The notes under the pieces were generated by a model, which was not told where the DNA came from, made no database searches, and saw nothing but the letters and a program-made list of their open reading frames with translations. From NCBI RefSeq assembly GCF_003325375.1, contig NZ_CP030862.1:499501-563500 (forward strand): a stretch of 64,000 nucleotides of DNA, read 5' to 3'. Of the stretch, positions 26,113-37,699 are shown piece by piece. The position numbers and the translations under genes were made by a program. Source of the DNA: Streptomyces globosus. GTDB taxonomy: Bacteria; Actinomycetota; Actinomycetes; Streptomycetales; Streptomycetaceae. The first letter of the stretch is position 1; each line of letters starts with the position of its first letter.

Positions 26113-28616
26113 CCGTCACCACGAATGCCCCCACCGGTGGCGGAGGGGCCGCCGTGCCCCCGGAGGACCTGGTCTCGCTGACCATCGACGGCGTCGAGCT
26201 GTCGGTGCCCAAGGGGACCCTCGTCATCCGCGCCGCCGAGCAGATCGGGGTGGAGATCCCCCGCTTCTGCGACCACCCCCTGCTCGACCCGGTCGGCGCC
26301 TGCCGGCAGTGCATCGTCGAGGTGGAGGGCCAGCGCAAGCCGATGGCGTCCTGCACCATCACCTGCACCGACGGGATGGTCGTCCGGACGCAGCTGACCT
26401 CCCCCGTCGCGGAGAAGGCCCAGCGCGGGGTGATGGAGCTGCTGCTCATCAACCACCCGCTGGACTGCCCGGTCTGCGACAAGGGCGGCGAGTGCCCGCT
26501 GCAGAACCAGGCGATGTCGCACGGCAACGCCGACTCCCGCTTCGAGGGCCGCAAGCGCACCTACGAGAAGCCGGTGCCGATCTCCACGCAGGTCCTCCTC
26601 GACCGGGAGCGGTGCGTGCTCTGCGCCCGCTGCACCCGCTTCTCCACGCAGGTCGCCGGCGACCCGATGATCGAGCTGCTCGAACGGGGCGCGCTCCAGC
26701 AGGTCGGCACCGGCGAGGGCGACCCCTTCGAGTCGTACTTCTCCGGCAACACCATCCAGATCTGCCCGGTCGGCGCCCTCACCTCGGCCGCGTACCGGTT
26801 CCGCTCCCGCCCCTTCGACCTCGTCTCCTCCCCGAGCGTGTGCGAGCACTGCGCGGGCGGCTGCGCGACCCGGACCGACCACCGGCGCGGCAAGGTGATG
26901 CGCCGCATGGCCGCCGAGGACCCCGAGGTCAACGAGGAGTGGATCTGCGACAAGGGCCGCTTCGCGTTCCGGTACGCGCAGCGCCCCGACCGGCTGACGA
27001 CGCCCCTGGTCCGGAACGCCGACGGGGTCCTGGAGCCGGCGAGCTGGCCCGAGGCGCTCGCCGCCGCCGCTGCCGGACTGGCCGCGGCCCGCGGCCGCGC
27101 CGGCGTCCTGACCGGCGGGCGGCTGACCGTCGAGGACGCCTACGCGTACGCCAAGTTCGCGAGGGTCGTCCTCGACACCAACGACATCGACTTCCGGGCC
27201 CGCGTGCACAGCGCGGAGGAGGCCGACTTCCTGGCCGCGGAGGTCGCGGGCCGCGGCGTCGACCTCGACGGGCAGGGTGTCTCGTACGCCGGGCTGGAGG
27301 CGGCGCCGGCGGTGCTGCTCGCCGGCATCGAGGCGGAGGAGGAGGCCCCCGGGGTCTTCCTGCGGCTGCGCAAGGCCTTCCGCAAGCGCCGCCAGCGGAC
27401 CTTCGCCCTGGCCCCGTTCGCCACGCGCGGCCTGGCCAAGGCGGGCGGCACCCTGCTGGCCGCCGCACCGGGCACCGAGCCGGAGTGGCTGGACGCGCTC
27501 GCCTCCCGCACCGGCCTGGAGCAGGGCGGCGAAGCCGCCGCCGAAGCACTGCGCGAGCCCGGCGCGGTCATCGTCGTCGGGGAGCGCCTCGGGGGCGTGC
27601 CCGGCGGGCTGACCGCGGCGGTCCGGGCGGCCGCCGCGACCGGGGCCCGGCTGGTGTGGATCCCGCGGCGGGCCGGGGAGCGCGCTGCGATCGAGGCGGG
27701 CGCCCTGCCGTCGCTGCTGCCCGGCGGCCGCCCGGCCACCGACCCGCGGGCCCGCGGGGAGGTGGCGGCCGCGTGGGGGCTCCAGGAGCTCCCGCACCGC
27801 TACGGCCGCGACACCGGGCAGATCGTCGAGGCCGCCGCCGGCGGCGGGCTGACCGCGCTGCTCGTCGCGGGCGTGGAGGTCGCCGACCTGCCCGACCCCG
27901 AGCGGGCGCGGACCGCGCTGCGCGAGGCGTTCACGGTCTCCCTGGAGCTGCGGCCCGGCGAGGTCACCGACCACGCCGACGTGGTCCTGCCGGTCGCGGC
28001 CGTCGCCGAGAAGGCCGGCACGTTCGTCAACTGGGAGGGCCGCGTGCGGCCGTTCGAGGCCGCGCTCAAGCCCGACCAGATGACCCGCCCGCTCGCCCCG
28101 GCCGACTCCCGCGTCCTGCACATGCTGGCCGACGCCGCCGACCGGCCGCTGGGCCTGCCCGACGTGCACGCCGTACGCCGGGAGATCGACCGGCTCGGCC
28201 GGTGGGCCGGCGAGCGCCCCGCGGCGCAGCCCGGCTCCCCGGCGGTGCTGCCCCGGCCCGCGGCCGGCGAGGCGGTCCTCGCCGGGCACCGGCTGCTCCT
28301 CGACCTCGGCCGGCTCCAGGAGGGCGACGACGCCCTGGCCGGCACCCGGCACGAGGCGAGCGCCCGGCTCTCCGCGGCGACCGCGGCCGAGACCGGCGTC
28401 AAGGACGGCGACCTCCTCGCGGTGACCGGCCCGTCCGGCACGGTCGAACTCCCGCTGCGGATCACCGAGATGCCCGACCGGGTGGTCTGGCTCCCGCTGA
28501 ACTCCACCGGCTCCGGCGTCCGCGCGGACAGCGGCGCCCTGCCCGGCACCCTCGTACGGATCGGCCCGGCGACCCCGGCCGGCGCAGGCGGCACCACTGC
28601 GGAGGTGGGAGCGTGA
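26109..28616 (+). CDS. nuoG: NADH-quinone oxidoreductase subunit G
   Basis: 835 residues. N-terminal [2Fe-2S] N1b ligands lie in [17 protein letters not shown]; the His/Cys N5 set is in [17 protein letters not shown]; the N4 set includes [10 protein letters not shown] and [15 protein letters not shown] with the later ICDKG provides the extra N7-type cluster. A molybdopterin-oxidoreductase-like fold follows to the C-terminus, without cofactor-binding hallmarks that I can see. It links NuoF to the connecting module. Confidence 0.95.
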
Positions 28617-29983
28617 ACGCGGTAGTGCTCGCTGCCGAGGACCTGTCCCTGTTCGGCACGGACCCCTGGTGGCTGGTCCTCGTCAAGGCGGTGTTCTGCT
28701 TCGCCTTCCTGATGGTGACCGTCCTGTTCTCCATCGTGTGGGAGCGCAAGGTCGTCGCCTGGATGCAGCTGCGCATCGGCCCGAACCGGCACGGCCCCTG
28801 GGGCATGCTCCAGTCGCTCGCCGACGGCGTGAAGCTGATGCTGAAGGAGGACATCGTCGTCAAGCGCGCCGACAAGGTCGTCTACGTGCTGGCGCCGATC
28901 GTCGCGGCGATCCCCGCGTTCATGGCGATCGCGGTGATCCCGTTCGGGCCCGCCGGCAACGAGGTGTCGATCTTCGGGCAGCGCACCACGATGCAGCTGA
29001 CCGACCTGCCGATCGCGATGCTGTACATCCTGGCGGTCGCCTCCGTCGGCATCTACGGCATCGTGCTCGCCGGCTGGTCCTCGGGCTCGACGTACCCGCT
29101 CCTCGGCGGCCTGCGCTCCTGCGCCCAGATGATCAGCTACGAGATCGCGATGGGCGCGGCGTTCGCCTCGGTGTTCCTCTACTCGGGGTCGATGTCGACC
29201 TCGGCGATCGTGGAGGCGCAGGCAGACCGCTGGTTCATCGTGCTGCTGCCGGTGTCGTTCATCATCTACGTGGTGACGATGGTCGGCGAGACCAACCGGG
29301 CGCCGTTCGACATGCCGGAGTCCGAGGGCGACCTCGTCGGCGGCTTCAACACCGAGTACTCGTCCATCAAGTTCGCGATGTTCATGCTGGCCGAGTACGT
29401 CAACATGGTCACCGTCTCGGCCGTCTCGGTCACCCTGTTCCTGGGCGGCTGGCGGGCCCCGGCGCCGATCTCCACGTACTGGGAGGGCGCCAACCACGGC
29501 TGGTGGCCGCTGCTGTGGTTCGTGCTCAAGGTGCAGCTGCTGCTGTTCTTCTTCATCTGGCTGCGCGGCACCCTGCCCCGCGTCCGCTACGACCAGCTGA
29601 TGAAGCTCGGCTGGAAGGTCCTCATCCCGGTCTCGCTGCTGTGGCTGATGCTCGTGGCGACCGTGCGGGCGCTGCGGAACGAGGCGTACGACTTCTCCCA
29701 GATCGTCCTCTACGTCGGCGGCGCGGTCGTCGCGGTCCTGCTGCTGTCCTTCCTCGCGGACTTCTTCCGCGACCGGCGGGAGAAGGCCGCCCAGGCCGCG
29801 GAGGCGGCCGCCCCCGGGGCCGAGCCGTTCGACCCGCTCGCGGGCGGGTTCCCCGTACCGCCCAAGCCCGGCCAGCACCTGGCCCCCGTACCGCGCCGGC
29901 GGCCCCGCCGGGAGCGGGAGCTCATCGCCAGCGGCGGGGCGAACAACGACAGCGACCGAGAGGAGGGTGCGGAGAATGCCTGA
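28613..29983 (+). CDS. nuoH: NADH-quinone oxidoreductase subunit H
   Basis: 456 residues with eight expected membrane helices plus an Arg/Pro-rich cytosolic tail of about 80 residues. Quinone-channel markers are present: [23 protein letters not shown] and [26 protein letters not shown]. It anchors the peripheral arm and shapes the quinone tunnel. GTG overlaps the nuoG stop; its own end overlaps nuoI by 8 bp. Confidence 0.96.
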   Translation: MNAVVLAAEDLSLFGTDPWWLVLVKAVFCFAFLMVTVLFSIVWERKVVAWMQLRIGPNRHGPWGMLQSLADGVKLMLKEDIVVKRADKVVYVLAPIVAAIPAFMAIAVIPFGPAGNEVSIFGQRTTMQLTDLPIAMLYILAVASVGIYGIVLAGWSSGSTYPLLGGLRSCAQMISYEIAMGAAFASVFLYSGSMSTSAIVEAQADRWFIVLLPVSFIIYVVTMVGETNRAPFDMPESEGDLVGGFNTEYSSIKFAMFMLAEYVNMVTVSAVSVTLFLGGWRAPAPISTYWEGANHGWWPLLWFVLKVQLLLFFFIWLRGTLPRVRYDQLMKLGWKVLIPVSLLWLMLVATVRALRNEAYDFSQIVLYVGGAVVAVLLLSFLADFFRDRREKAAQAAEAAAPGAEPFDPLAGGFPVPPKPGQHLAPVPRRRPRRERELIASGGANNDSDREEGAENA

Positions 29984-30572
29984 CGAACAGTGGCAGAACC
30001 CGGTGGCCGGCTTCGGCGTGACCTTCAAGGCCATGTTCAAGAAGCGCCTCACCGAGCAGTACCCCGAGCAGCAGAAGACGACCGCACCGCGTTTCCACGG
30101 ACGGCACCAGCTCAACCGGCACCCGGACGGCCTGGAGAAGTGCATCGGGTGCGAGCTGTGCGCGTGGGCCTGCCCCGCGGACGCCATCTACGTGGAGGGC
30201 GCGGACAACACGGAGGAGGAGCGCTACTCCCCGGGCGAGCGCTACGGCCGCGTCTACCAGATCAACTACGCCCGCTGCATCCTGTGCGGGCTGTGCATCG
30301 AGGCGTGCCCGACGCGGGCGCTGACGATGACGAACGAGTTCGAACTGGCCGACGCCAGCCGCGAGTCGCTCATCTACACCAAGGAGGAGCTGCTCGCCGG
30401 GCTGACCGAGGGCATGGTCGAGGCGCCCCACGCCATGTACCCGGGCACGGACGAGCAGGACTACTACCGCGGCCAGGTGACGGGGGCGGCCCCCGGGACC
30501 GAGCGGCAGCAGGCCGCGTCCAAGGGCGAGGCCCCGCAGGACCGGGGCGCCGCCGAGGGGGTGGGGGCATGA
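29976..30572 (+). CDS. nuoI: NADH-quinone oxidoreductase subunit I
   Basis: 198 residues. Two [4Fe-4S] motifs (N6a, N6b): [12 protein letters not shown] and [12 protein letters not shown]. It carries electrons between NuoG and NuoB. The ATG at 29976 has GGAGGG upstream within the end of nuoH. The C-terminal 45 residues are polar and variable. Confidence 0.97.
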   Translation: MPDEQWQNPVAGFGVTFKAMFKKRLTEQYPEQQKTTAPRFHGRHQLNRHPDGLEKCIGCELCAWACPADAIYVEGADNTEEERYSPGERYGRVYQINYARCILCGLCIEACPTRALTMTNEFELADASRESLIYTKEELLAGLTEGMVEAPHAMYPGTDEQDYYRGQVTGAAPGTERQQAASKGEAPQDRGAAEGVGA

Positions 30573-31381
30573 GCGCGGTCGCCGCCGCGGCAACGGCCAC
30601 CTCCACGGGCGAGGCGGTCCAGTTCTGGATCCTCGGCACGGTCGCCGTGATCGGCGCGCTGGCGACGATCCTGATGAAGAAGGCCGTGCACAGCGCGCTG
30701 AGCCTCGCCGGGACGATGATCATCCTGGCGGTGTTCTACCTCGCGAACGGGGCGTACTTCCTGGGCGTGGTCCAGGTGATCGTCTACACCGGCGCGATCA
30801 TGATGCTGTTCCTCTTCGTGGTCATGCTGGTCGGCGTCACCGCCGCCGACTCCCTGAAGGAGACCATCAAGGGCCAGCGCTGGCTCGCCGTCCTGTGCGG
30901 ACTGGGCTTCGGCATCCTGCTCATCGCGGGCATCGGCCACGCCTCCCTGCAGCACTTCAACGGACTGGGCCGGGCCAACTCGGCCGGGCACGTGGAGGGC
31001 CTCGCCCAGCTGATCTTCACCCGGTACGTCTTCGCCTTCGAGCTGACCGGCGCGCTGCTGATCACCGCCGCCGTCGGCGCGATGGTGCTCACGCACCGCG
31101 AGCGCACCGAGCGGGCCGCGACGCAGCGCGAGCTGTCCGAGCGGCGCATCCGCGAGGGCGTCCAGCTCCCGCCGCTCCCCGCGCCCGGCGTGTACGCCCG
31201 GCACAACGCGGTCGACGTGCCGGGCCTGCTGCCGGACGGCACCCCCTCGGAGCTGACCGTCAGCAAGACGCTCCGCGCCCGCGGCCAGGTCCGCGACGTC
31301 TCCGGCGAGGCCCTCGCCGACCTCAGGGCGCTGGAGCGGCGCTCGGCGGAGCGGCTCGGCCGTGAGGAGGCCCCGCAGTGA
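30569..31381 (+). CDS. nuoJ: NADH-quinone oxidoreductase subunit J
   Basis: 270 residues, longer than the roughly 180 of many NuoJ proteins because of a charged cytosolic C-terminal tail (about 185-270). Five membrane helices, with the family motif [22 protein letters not shown] in helix 3. It belongs to the proton-pumping membrane arm. Overlaps of 4 bp on both sides. Confidence 0.95.
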   Translation: MSAVAAAATATSTGEAVQFWILGTVAVIGALATILMKKAVHSALSLAGTMIILAVFYLANGAYFLGVVQVIVYTGAIMMLFLFVVMLVGVTAADSLKETIKGQRWLAVLCGLGFGILLIAGIGHASLQHFNGLGRANSAGHVEGLAQLIFTRYVFAFELTGALLITAAVGAMVLTHRERTERAATQRELSERRIREGVQLPPLPAPGVYARHNAVDVPGLLPDGTPSELTVSKTLRARGQVRDVSGEALADLRALERRSAERLGREEAPQ

Positions 31382-31677
31382 ACCCGGTCAACTACCTCTA
31401 CCTCGCGGCCCTGCTGTTCACCATCGGCGCCGCGGGCGTGCTGATCCGGCGCAACACGATCGTGCTGTTCATGTGCGTGGAGCTGATGCTCAACGCCTGC
31501 AACCTCGCGCTCGTCGCGTTCTCCCGGATGCACGGCAACCTCGACGGCCAGATCATCGCGTTCTTCACGATGGTCGTCGCCGCCGCCGAGGTCGTGGTGG
31601 GCCTCGCGATCATCGTGTCGCTGTTCCGTACCCGCCACTCGGCCTCGGTCGACGACGCCAGCCTGATGAAGCTGTAA
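31378..31677 (+). CDS. nuoK: NADH-quinone oxidoreductase subunit K
   Basis: 99 residues, three membrane helices. The helix-2 motif [18 protein letters not shown] carries the conserved Glu of the proton path; a second acidic residue lies in [14 protein letters not shown] overlaps nuoJ by 4 bp. Confidence 0.97.
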   Translation: MNPVNYLYLAALLFTIGAAGVLIRRNTIVLFMCVELMLNACNLALVAFSRMHGNLDGQIIAFFTMVVAAAEVVVGLAIIVSLFRTRHSASVDDASLMKL

Positions 31678-31689
31678 GGGGCGTACACA

Positions 31690-33630
31690 GTGGAGAATCT
31701 GATTGCGCTGCTCGTGGCGGCGCCCCTGCTCGGAGCGGCGGTGCTGCTGTGCGGCGGCCGGCGCCTCGACAGGGCCGGGCACTGGCTCGGCACCCTGCTC
31801 GCGGCCGCCTCGTTCGGCATCGGCGCCGTCCTGTTCGCCGACATGCTGGGCCGCGGCGCCGACGACCGGACCATGCGGCAGTACCTGTACAGCTGGATCC
31901 CGGTGGAGGGCTTCCAGGCGGACATCGCCTTCCGGCTGGACCAGCTGTCGATGACGTTCGTCCTGCTCATCAGCGGGGTCGGCACGCTGATCCACGTGTA
32001 CTCGATCGGGTACATGGAGCACGACGAGCGCCGCCGCCGCTTCTTCGGCTACCTCAACCTCTTCCTCGCGGCGATGCTGCTGCTGGTCCTCGCCGACAAC
32101 TACCTGCTCCTGTACGTCGGCTGGGAGGGCGTCGGCCTCGCCTCGTACCTGCTCATCGGCTTCTGGCAGCACAAGCCCAGCGCGGCGACCGCCGCGAAGA
32201 AGGCCTTCCTGGTCAACAGGGTCGGCGACATGGGCCTCTCCATCGCGATCATGCTGATGTTCACCACGTTCGGCACGTTCGCGTTCGGGCCGGTGCTGGC
32301 CTCGGCCGGCGAGACCTCCGAGGGCATGCTGACCGCGATCGGGCTGATGCTGCTGCTCGCCGCGTGCGGCAAGTCCGCGCAGGTGCCGCTGCAGTCCTGG
32401 CTCGGGGACGCGATGGAGGGCCCGACGCCCGTCTCGGCCCTCATCCACGCGGCGACGATGGTCACCGCCGGCGTCTACCTGATCGTCCGCTCCGGCGCGA
32501 TCTTCAACGGGGCGCCCGACGCGCAGCTCGTCACGGCGATCGTCGGAGCGGTCACGCTGATCTTCGGTGCCGTCGTCGGTTGCGCGAAGGACGACATCAA
32601 GAAGGCGCTGGCCGGGTCGACGATGTCGCAGATCGGCTACATGGTCCTCGCGGCCGGCCTCGGACCGATCGGCTACGTCTTCGCGATCATGCACCTGGTG
32701 ACGCACGGCTTCTTCAAGGCCGGCCTCTTCCTCGGCGCCGGCTCCGTCATGCACGGCATGAACGACGAGGTCGACATGCGCAAGTACGGCGGCCTGCGCC
32801 GCTACATGCCGGTCACCTTCGTCACGTTCGGGCTCGGCTACCTCGCCATCATCGGCTTCCCCGGCCTGTCCGGCTTCTTCTCCAAGGACCGGATCATCGA
32901 GGCGGCCTTCGCCAAGGGCGGCACCGAGGGCTGGATCCTCGGCTCGGTCGCCCTGCTCGGCGCGGCCATCACCGCGTTCTACATGACCCGGGTCATGCTG
33001 ATGACCTTCTTCGGCGAGAAGCGCTGGCAGCCGGCACCCGACGCGGACGCCGCCGCCGACGTGGAGCCGTCCGCCGGGCACCGCCCCGGCGAGATGCCGC
33101 ACCCGCACGAGTCCCCGAAGTCCATGACCGTCCCGATGATCGTGCTGGCCTTCGGGTCCGTCTTCGCCGGCGGGTTCTTCGCCGTCGGCGACCGGTTCCT
33201 GAACTGGCTGGAGCCCGTCACCGGGTACGAGCACGGGCATCCGCCGGTCAGCGCCCTCACGGTCACCCTGGCCACCATGGCGGTACTCGTCGTCGGCGTC
33301 GCGATCGCCTGGGCGATGTACGGCCGCCGGCCGGTCCCCGCGACCGCGCCGCGCGGCAGCCTGCTCACCCGGGCCGCCCGCCGCGACCTGCTCCAGGACG
33401 ACTTCAACCACGTCGTGCTGGTGCGCGGCGGGGAGCACCTGACCCGCTCCCTCGTGTACGTCGACCACAGCCTGGTCGACGGCGTGGTCAACGGGACGGC
33501 GGCGTCGGTCGGCGGCCTGTCGGGCCGGCTCCGCAAGCTGCAGAACGGCTACGCCCGCAGCTACGCGGTCTCGATGTTCGGAGGGACGGCGATCCTCATC
33601 GCCGCGACCCTGCTGATGAGGGCGGTGTGA
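31690..33630 (+). CDS. nuoL: NADH-quinone oxidoreductase subunit L
   Basis: 646 residues, antiporter-like with about 16 membrane helices. Markers are [18 protein letters not shown], the Lys/His-rich core [29 protein letters not shown], and [19 protein letters not shown]. The C-terminal part should hold the long lateral helix. GTG at 31690 has AAGGGG 9 bp upstream. Confidence 0.96.
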   Translation: MENLIALLVAAPLLGAAVLLCGGRRLDRAGHWLGTLLAAASFGIGAVLFADMLGRGADDRTMRQYLYSWIPVEGFQADIAFRLDQLSMTFVLLISGVGTLIHVYSIGYMEHDERRRRFFGYLNLFLAAMLLLVLADNYLLLYVGWEGVGLASYLLIGFWQHKPSAATAAKKAFLVNRVGDMGLSIAIMLMFTTFGTFAFGPVLASAGETSEGMLTAIGLMLLLAACGKSAQVPLQSWLGDAMEGPTPVSALIHAATMVTAGVYLIVRSGAIFNGAPDAQLVTAIVGAVTLIFGAVVGCAKDDIKKALAGSTMSQIGYMVLAAGLGPIGYVFAIMHLVTHGFFKAGLFLGAGSVMHGMNDEVDMRKYGGLRRYMPVTFVTFGLGYLAIIGFPGLSGFFSKDRIIEAAFAKGGTEGWILGSVALLGAAITAFYMTRVMLMTFFGEKRWQPAPDADAAADVEPSAGHRPGEMPHPHESPKSMTVPMIVLAFGSVFAGGFFAVGDRFLNWLEPVTGYEHGHPPVSALTVTLATMAVLVVGVAIAWAMYGRRPVPATAPRGSLLTRAARRDLLQDDFNHVVLVRGGEHLTRSLVYVDHSLVDGVVNGTAASVGGLSGRLRKLQNGYARSYAVSMFGGTAILIAATLLMRAV

Positions 33631-33631
33631 G

Positions 33632-35224
33632 ATGGATTTCCCGCTTCTGACGGTGACGGCCGCGGTGCCCGCGGCCGGCGCGGTCCTCACGGCGGCCGTC
33701 CCGGCCGCCCGCCGGACCGCCGCCAAGTGGCTGGCGCTGCTGTTCTCGCTGGCCACGCTCGCCCTGGCGGGGCTCGTCGCGGCCCGCTTCGACCCGGGCG
33801 GCGAGCGCTACCAGCTCACCGAGTCCCACGCGTGGATCCCCGCCTTCGGGGTCCGCTACGAGCTGGGCGTCGACGGCATCGGCGTCGCACTGATCGGGCT
33901 GACCGCCCTGCTGGTGCCCTTCGTCATCGCCGCCGGCTGGAAGGACGCCGACCCGCTGGAGACCCGGTCGCCGCGGTGGCGGCCCACGCAGGGCTTCTTC
34001 GCCCTGATCCTGCTGGTCGAGGCGATGGTGATCATCTCGTTCGAGGCCACCGACGTCTTCCTCTTCTACATCTTCTTCGAAGCCATGCTCATCCCGATGT
34101 ACTTCCTCATCGGCGGCTTCGGGGACCGGGCGCACGCCGGGACCGACGAGAACGCCGCCGCGCAGCGCTCGTACGCGGCGGTCAAGTTCCTCCTCTACAA
34201 CCTGGCCGGCGGTCTGATCATGCTTGCCGCGGTGATCGGCCTGTACGTGGTGGCGGGGAACTTCTCGCTCCAGGAGATCACCGCCGCCCGCGCCGCGGGC
34301 ACCCTGGACATCGCGACCAACACCGAGCGGCTGCTGTTCCTCGGCTTCTTCTTCGCGTTCGCGGTCAAGGCGCCGCTGTGGCCGCTGCACACCTGGCTGC
34401 CGAACGCGATGGGCGAGGCCACCGCGCCGGTCGCCGTGCTGATCACCGCGGTCGTCGACAAGGTCGGCACCTTCGCGATGCTCCGCTTCTGCCTCGGCCT
34501 GTTCCCCGAGGCGAGCAAGTGGGCCACCCCGGTGGTCCTCGCCCTGGCGCTGGTCAGCATCGTCTACGGCGCGCTCCTCGCGGTCGGGCAGCGGGACATC
34601 AAGCGGCTGATCGCGTACGCGTCGATCTCGCACTTCGGCTTCATCATCCTGGGCATCTTCGCGATGACCTCCCAGGGGCAGTCGGGCGCGACGCTGTACA
34701 TGGTCAACCACGGGCTGTCGACGGCGGCGCTGATGCTGGTCGCCGGGTTCCTGATCTCCCGGCGCGGCTCGCGGCTCATCGCCGACTACGGCGGGGTGCA
34801 GAAGGTGGCGCCGGTCCTGGCGGGCACGTTCCTGATCGGCGGGCTGGCGACGCTGTCGCTGCCCGGGCTCGCGCCGTTCGTCAGCGAGTTCCTCGTCCTG
34901 GTCGGCACGTTCTCCCGGTACCCGGTCGCCGGCATCGTCGCCACCTTCGGCATCGTCCTCGCGGCGCTGTACACGCTGGTGCTGTACCAGCGGACGATGA
35001 CCGGGCCGGTGAAGGAGGAGGTCCGCCGGATGCCCGACCTGCGGCCGCGCGAACTCCTCGTGGTCGCCCCGCTGATCGCCCTGCTGATCGGGCTGGGCGT
35101 GTACCCGAAGCCGCTGACCGAGATCGTCAACCCGGCGGTGGAGCACACCATGTCCGACGTGAAGCAGAAGGACCCGAAGCCCGAGGTGGCGGTCGGGGCC
35201 GAGAACGGGGAGGCGGGCCAGTGA
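33632..35224 (+). CDS. nuoM: NADH-quinone oxidoreductase subunit M
   Basis: 530 residues, antiporter-like. Markers are FYIFFEAMLIPMYFLIGGFG with the conserved Glu, KAPLWPLHTWLPNAMGEA with Lys and His, and RDIKRLIAYASISHFGF. The start ATG follows the nuoL stop by 1 bp. It is one of three proton-translocating subunits in the membrane arm. Confidence 0.96.
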   Translation: MDFPLLTVTAAVPAAGAVLTAAVPAARRTAAKWLALLFSLATLALAGLVAARFDPGGERYQLTESHAWIPAFGVRYELGVDGIGVALIGLTALLVPFVIAAGWKDADPLETRSPRWRPTQGFFALILLVEAMVIISFEATDVFLFYIFFEAMLIPMYFLIGGFGDRAHAGTDENAAAQRSYAAVKFLLYNLAGGLIMLAAVIGLYVVAGNFSLQEITAARAAGTLDIATNTERLLFLGFFFAFAVKAPLWPLHTWLPNAMGEATAPVAVLITAVVDKVGTFAMLRFCLGLFPEASKWATPVVLALALVSIVYGALLAVGQRDIKRLIAYASISHFGFIILGIFAMTSQGQSGATLYMVNHGLSTAALMLVAGFLISRRGSRLIADYGGVQKVAPVLAGTFLIGGLATLSLPGLAPFVSEFLVLVGTFSRYPVAGIVATFGIVLAALYTLVLYQRTMTGPVKEEVRRMPDLRPRELLVVAPLIALLIGLGVYPKPLTEIVNPAVEHTMSDVKQKDPKPEVAVGAENGEAGQ

Positions 35225-36876
35225 GCACCGCAACTGCTGCCCACAGCCTGTGGGCGCTCGCCGCGCAGGCGCCGGCGGACCGGATCCCGGCCCCGCACAT
35301 CGAGTACGCGCAGCTGTCGCCCATTCTGATCGCGGTGGGCGCGGCGATCCTCGGCATCCTCGTCGAGGCGTTCGTGCCGCGCCGCGGCCGCTACCCGGTC
35401 CAGGTGTTCCTCGCCGTCGCCGCGCTCGCCTCCGCGTTCGCGGCGGTCGTCGGGCTCGCCGTCAGCGGGCATGCGGGGGAGAAGGCGCAGATCGCGGCGA
35501 TGGGGGCCGTCGCCGTGGACGGGCCGGCCCTCTTCCTCCAGGGGACGATCCTGCTGGCGTCGCTCGTCGCGGTGTTCACCTTCGCCGAGCGGCGCCTGGA
35601 CCCGGCCGCGCACGGCAGCCGGGTGGACTCCTTCGCCGCGCAGGCGGCGTCCGTACCGGGCAGCGAGGGCGAGAAGGCCGCCGTGAAGGCGGGGTTCACC
35701 ACCACCGAGGTGTTCCCGCTGGCGATGTTCGCCGTGGCCGGCATGCTGATCTTCCCCGCGGCCAACGACCTGCTGACGCTGTTCGTGGCCCTGGAGGTGT
35801 TCTCGCTGCCGCTGTACCTGCTCTGCGCCGTGGCCCGCCGCCACCGGCTGATGTCGCAGGAGGCCGCGGTGAAGTACTTCCTGCTGGGCGCCTTCTCGTC
35901 GGCGTTCCTCCTCTTCGGCATCGCCCTGCTCTACGGCTACGCGGGCTCCGTCTCGTACGCGGCCATCGCGGACGTGGTCGACGGCACCACGGCCCACATG
36001 GACCCGGCGCTCGCCGACACCATGGGCAACGACGCGCTGCTGCTGATCGGCGGGGCGCTGGTGCTGACGGGGCTGCTGTTCAAGGTGGGCGCCGTGCCCT
36101 TCCACATGTGGACCCCGGATGTCTACCAGGGCGCCCCGACTCCGGTGACCGGCTTCATGGCCGCGGCGACGAAGGTGGCCGCGTTCGGCGCGCTGCTGCG
36201 CCTGCTGTACGTGGTGCTGCCGGGTCTGCGGTGGGACTGGCGGCCGGTGATGTGGGGCGTGGCGATCGTGACGATGCTGGCGGGCGCGGTGATCGCGGTG
36301 ACGCAGACCGACGTCAAGCGGCTGCTGGCGTACTCGTCGATCGCGCACGCCGGTTTCATCCTGGCCGGTGTCATCGCGACGTCGGCGGAGGGCGTCCAGT
36401 CGGTGCTCTTCTACCTGGGCGCGTACGCGTTCGTCACGATCGGCGCGTTCGCGGTGGTCACGCTGGTCCGGGACGCGGGCGGCGAGGCGACCCACCTGTC
36501 GAAGTGGGCCGGGCTGGGGCGGCGTTCGCCGCTGACGGCGGCGGTCTTCGCGGTGTTCCTGCTGGCCTTCGCGGGCATTCCGCTGACCTCCGGGTTCTCC
36601 GGGAAGTTCGCGGTGTTCAAGGCGGCGGCGGAGGGCGGCGCGGGAGCGCTGGTCGTCGTCGGCGTCATCTCGTCCGCGATCGCCGCGTTCTTCTACATCC
36701 GGGTGATCGTCCTGATGTTCTTCAGCGAGCCGAAGGCGGACGGGCCGACCGTGGCCGTGCCGTCGCCGCTGACGATGACGACGATCGCGGTCGGCGTGGC
36801 GGTCACGCTCGTACTGGGCCTGGCGCCGCAGTACTTCCTGGACCTGGCGGGTCAGGCGAGCACGTTCGTGCGCTGA
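35221..36876 (+). CDS. nuoN: NADH-quinone oxidoreductase subunit N
   Basis: 551 residues, antiporter-like, last gene of the operon. Markers are LFVALEVFSLPLYLLCAVAR, KVGAVPFHMWTPDVYQGAPTP and TDVKRLLAYSSIAHAGFILAG. An insertion of about 40 residues after helix 3 (charged RRLDPAAHGSR to KAAVKAG) is typical of actinobacterial NuoN. GTG overlaps nuoM by 4 bp; a strong terminator follows. Confidence 0.96.
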   Translation: MSTATAAHSLWALAAQAPADRIPAPHIEYAQLSPILIAVGAAILGILVEAFVPRRGRYPVQVFLAVAALASAFAAVVGLAVSGHAGEKAQIAAMGAVAVDGPALFLQGTILLASLVAVFTFAERRLDPAAHGSRVDSFAAQAASVPGSEGEKAAVKAGFTTTEVFPLAMFAVAGMLIFPAANDLLTLFVALEVFSLPLYLLCAVARRHRLMSQEAAVKYFLLGAFSSAFLLFGIALLYGYAGSVSYAAIADVVDGTTAHMDPALADTMGNDALLLIGGALVLTGLLFKVGAVPFHMWTPDVYQGAPTPVTGFMAAATKVAAFGALLRLLYVVLPGLRWDWRPVMWGVAIVTMLAGAVIAVTQTDVKRLLAYSSIAHAGFILAGVIATSAEGVQSVLFYLGAYAFVTIGAFAVVTLVRDAGGEATHLSKWAGLGRRSPLTAAVFAVFLLAFAGIPLTSGFSGKFAVFKAAAEGGAGALVVVGVISSAIAAFFYIRVIVLMFFSEPKADGPTVAVPSPLTMTTIAVGVAVTLVLGLAPQYFLDLAGQASTFVR

Positions 36877-36894
36877 CCGGTTGTCGGGTGGATG

Positions 36895-36935
36895 CGCCGG
36901 GGCCCGGCTCCCTTCGGGGGAGCCGGGCCCCGGCG
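36895..36935 (+). terminator. Terminator of the nuo operon
   Basis: A perfect 18-bp stem around TTCGG, starting 18 bp after the nuoN stop and followed by CGTTTC. It abuts the 3' end of the convergent Uma2 gene and may serve both. Confidence 0.85.
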
Positions 36936-36939
36936 CGTT

Positions 36940-37533
36940 TCAGCTGCGGTGGTGCGAGGTGATCTCGGTGAGGTCGGCGATGACGGGGAAGGGAACGGAC
37001 ACCTCGAGGCGGCCGTGGAAGATGCCGGTGCCGGTGTAGACGCCCGTGGCCGGCTCCCGTTCGAAGACGTAGGCCATGGCCAGGCCGCCCCGGTTCTCGA
37101 CCCGCCAGAAGTGCGGGATCCCGGCGCGGGCGTATGTGACGGGCTTCGTCTCGCGGTCGCGGGTGACCCCTCCGGGGGAGACCACTTCGACGGCGAGCAG
37201 GACCGACTCGGCGGGGAGACGGGTCTGGTCCAGGTCCTCCACCTCCCCGCCGGCCACCACGATCACGTCCGGTTCGGGGCGGTTCCAGCGGTCGATGTCG
37301 ATGGTGAACTCGCGGAGGACGTCGAAGCCGTCCGGGGCCGCGGCGCTCAACTGCTGTTCGAGGAAGCTCACTGCGAGCATGTGGAAGAGGTTCTGCCGGG
37401 TCGGGAAGACCAGGCTGCCGTCGATCAGCTCCGTGTGCGGAGGCAGGTCCGGAAGCGTGTCGAGGTCGTCCGCGCACCAGCCGCCGTCAGGAGGGCGCGG
37501 CCAGGGGTGTTCCGGTTCCGTCGGTGCTTCCAC
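36940..37533 (-). CDS. Uma2 family (DUF820) PD-(D/E)XK nuclease-fold protein
   Basis: 197 residues from the GTG at 37533, the usual family length; the frame remains open to 37635, but the extra N-terminus is low-complexity. The Uma2 pattern is present: HTELIDGSLV with Glu35, RPEPDVIVV with Asp89, LLAVEVVSP with Glu116 and RETKPVTYARAGIPHFWRV with Lys130. The fold is that of restriction-type endonucleases, and the biological role of the large Uma2 family is unknown. It is a single gene convergent with nuo. Confidence 0.85.
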   Translation of the reverse strand: MEAPTEPEHPWPRPPDGGWCADDLDTLPDLPPHTELIDGSLVFPTRQNLFHMLAVSFLEQQLSAAAPDGFDVLREFTIDIDRWNRPEPDVIVVAGGEVEDLDQTRLPAESVLLAVEVVSPGGVTRDRETKPVTYARAGIPHFWRVENRGGLAMAYVFEREPATGVYTGTGIFHGRLEVSVPFPVIADLTEITSHHRS

Positions 37534-37699
37534 GGCCGGAGTCTGTAGCCCGGGGGCGGACCGCTGCCGGGGAATCCGCGGGGATCCGCCCGCACGGGTG
37601 GCCGGGGTGCGGCGTGTTGACCGTGCCGGGGTCATCGGCGGACGGCATATGTGCCTGCCGTCCGGCGGGGCGGGACGCCGCCCCGCCGGACGGGGACGG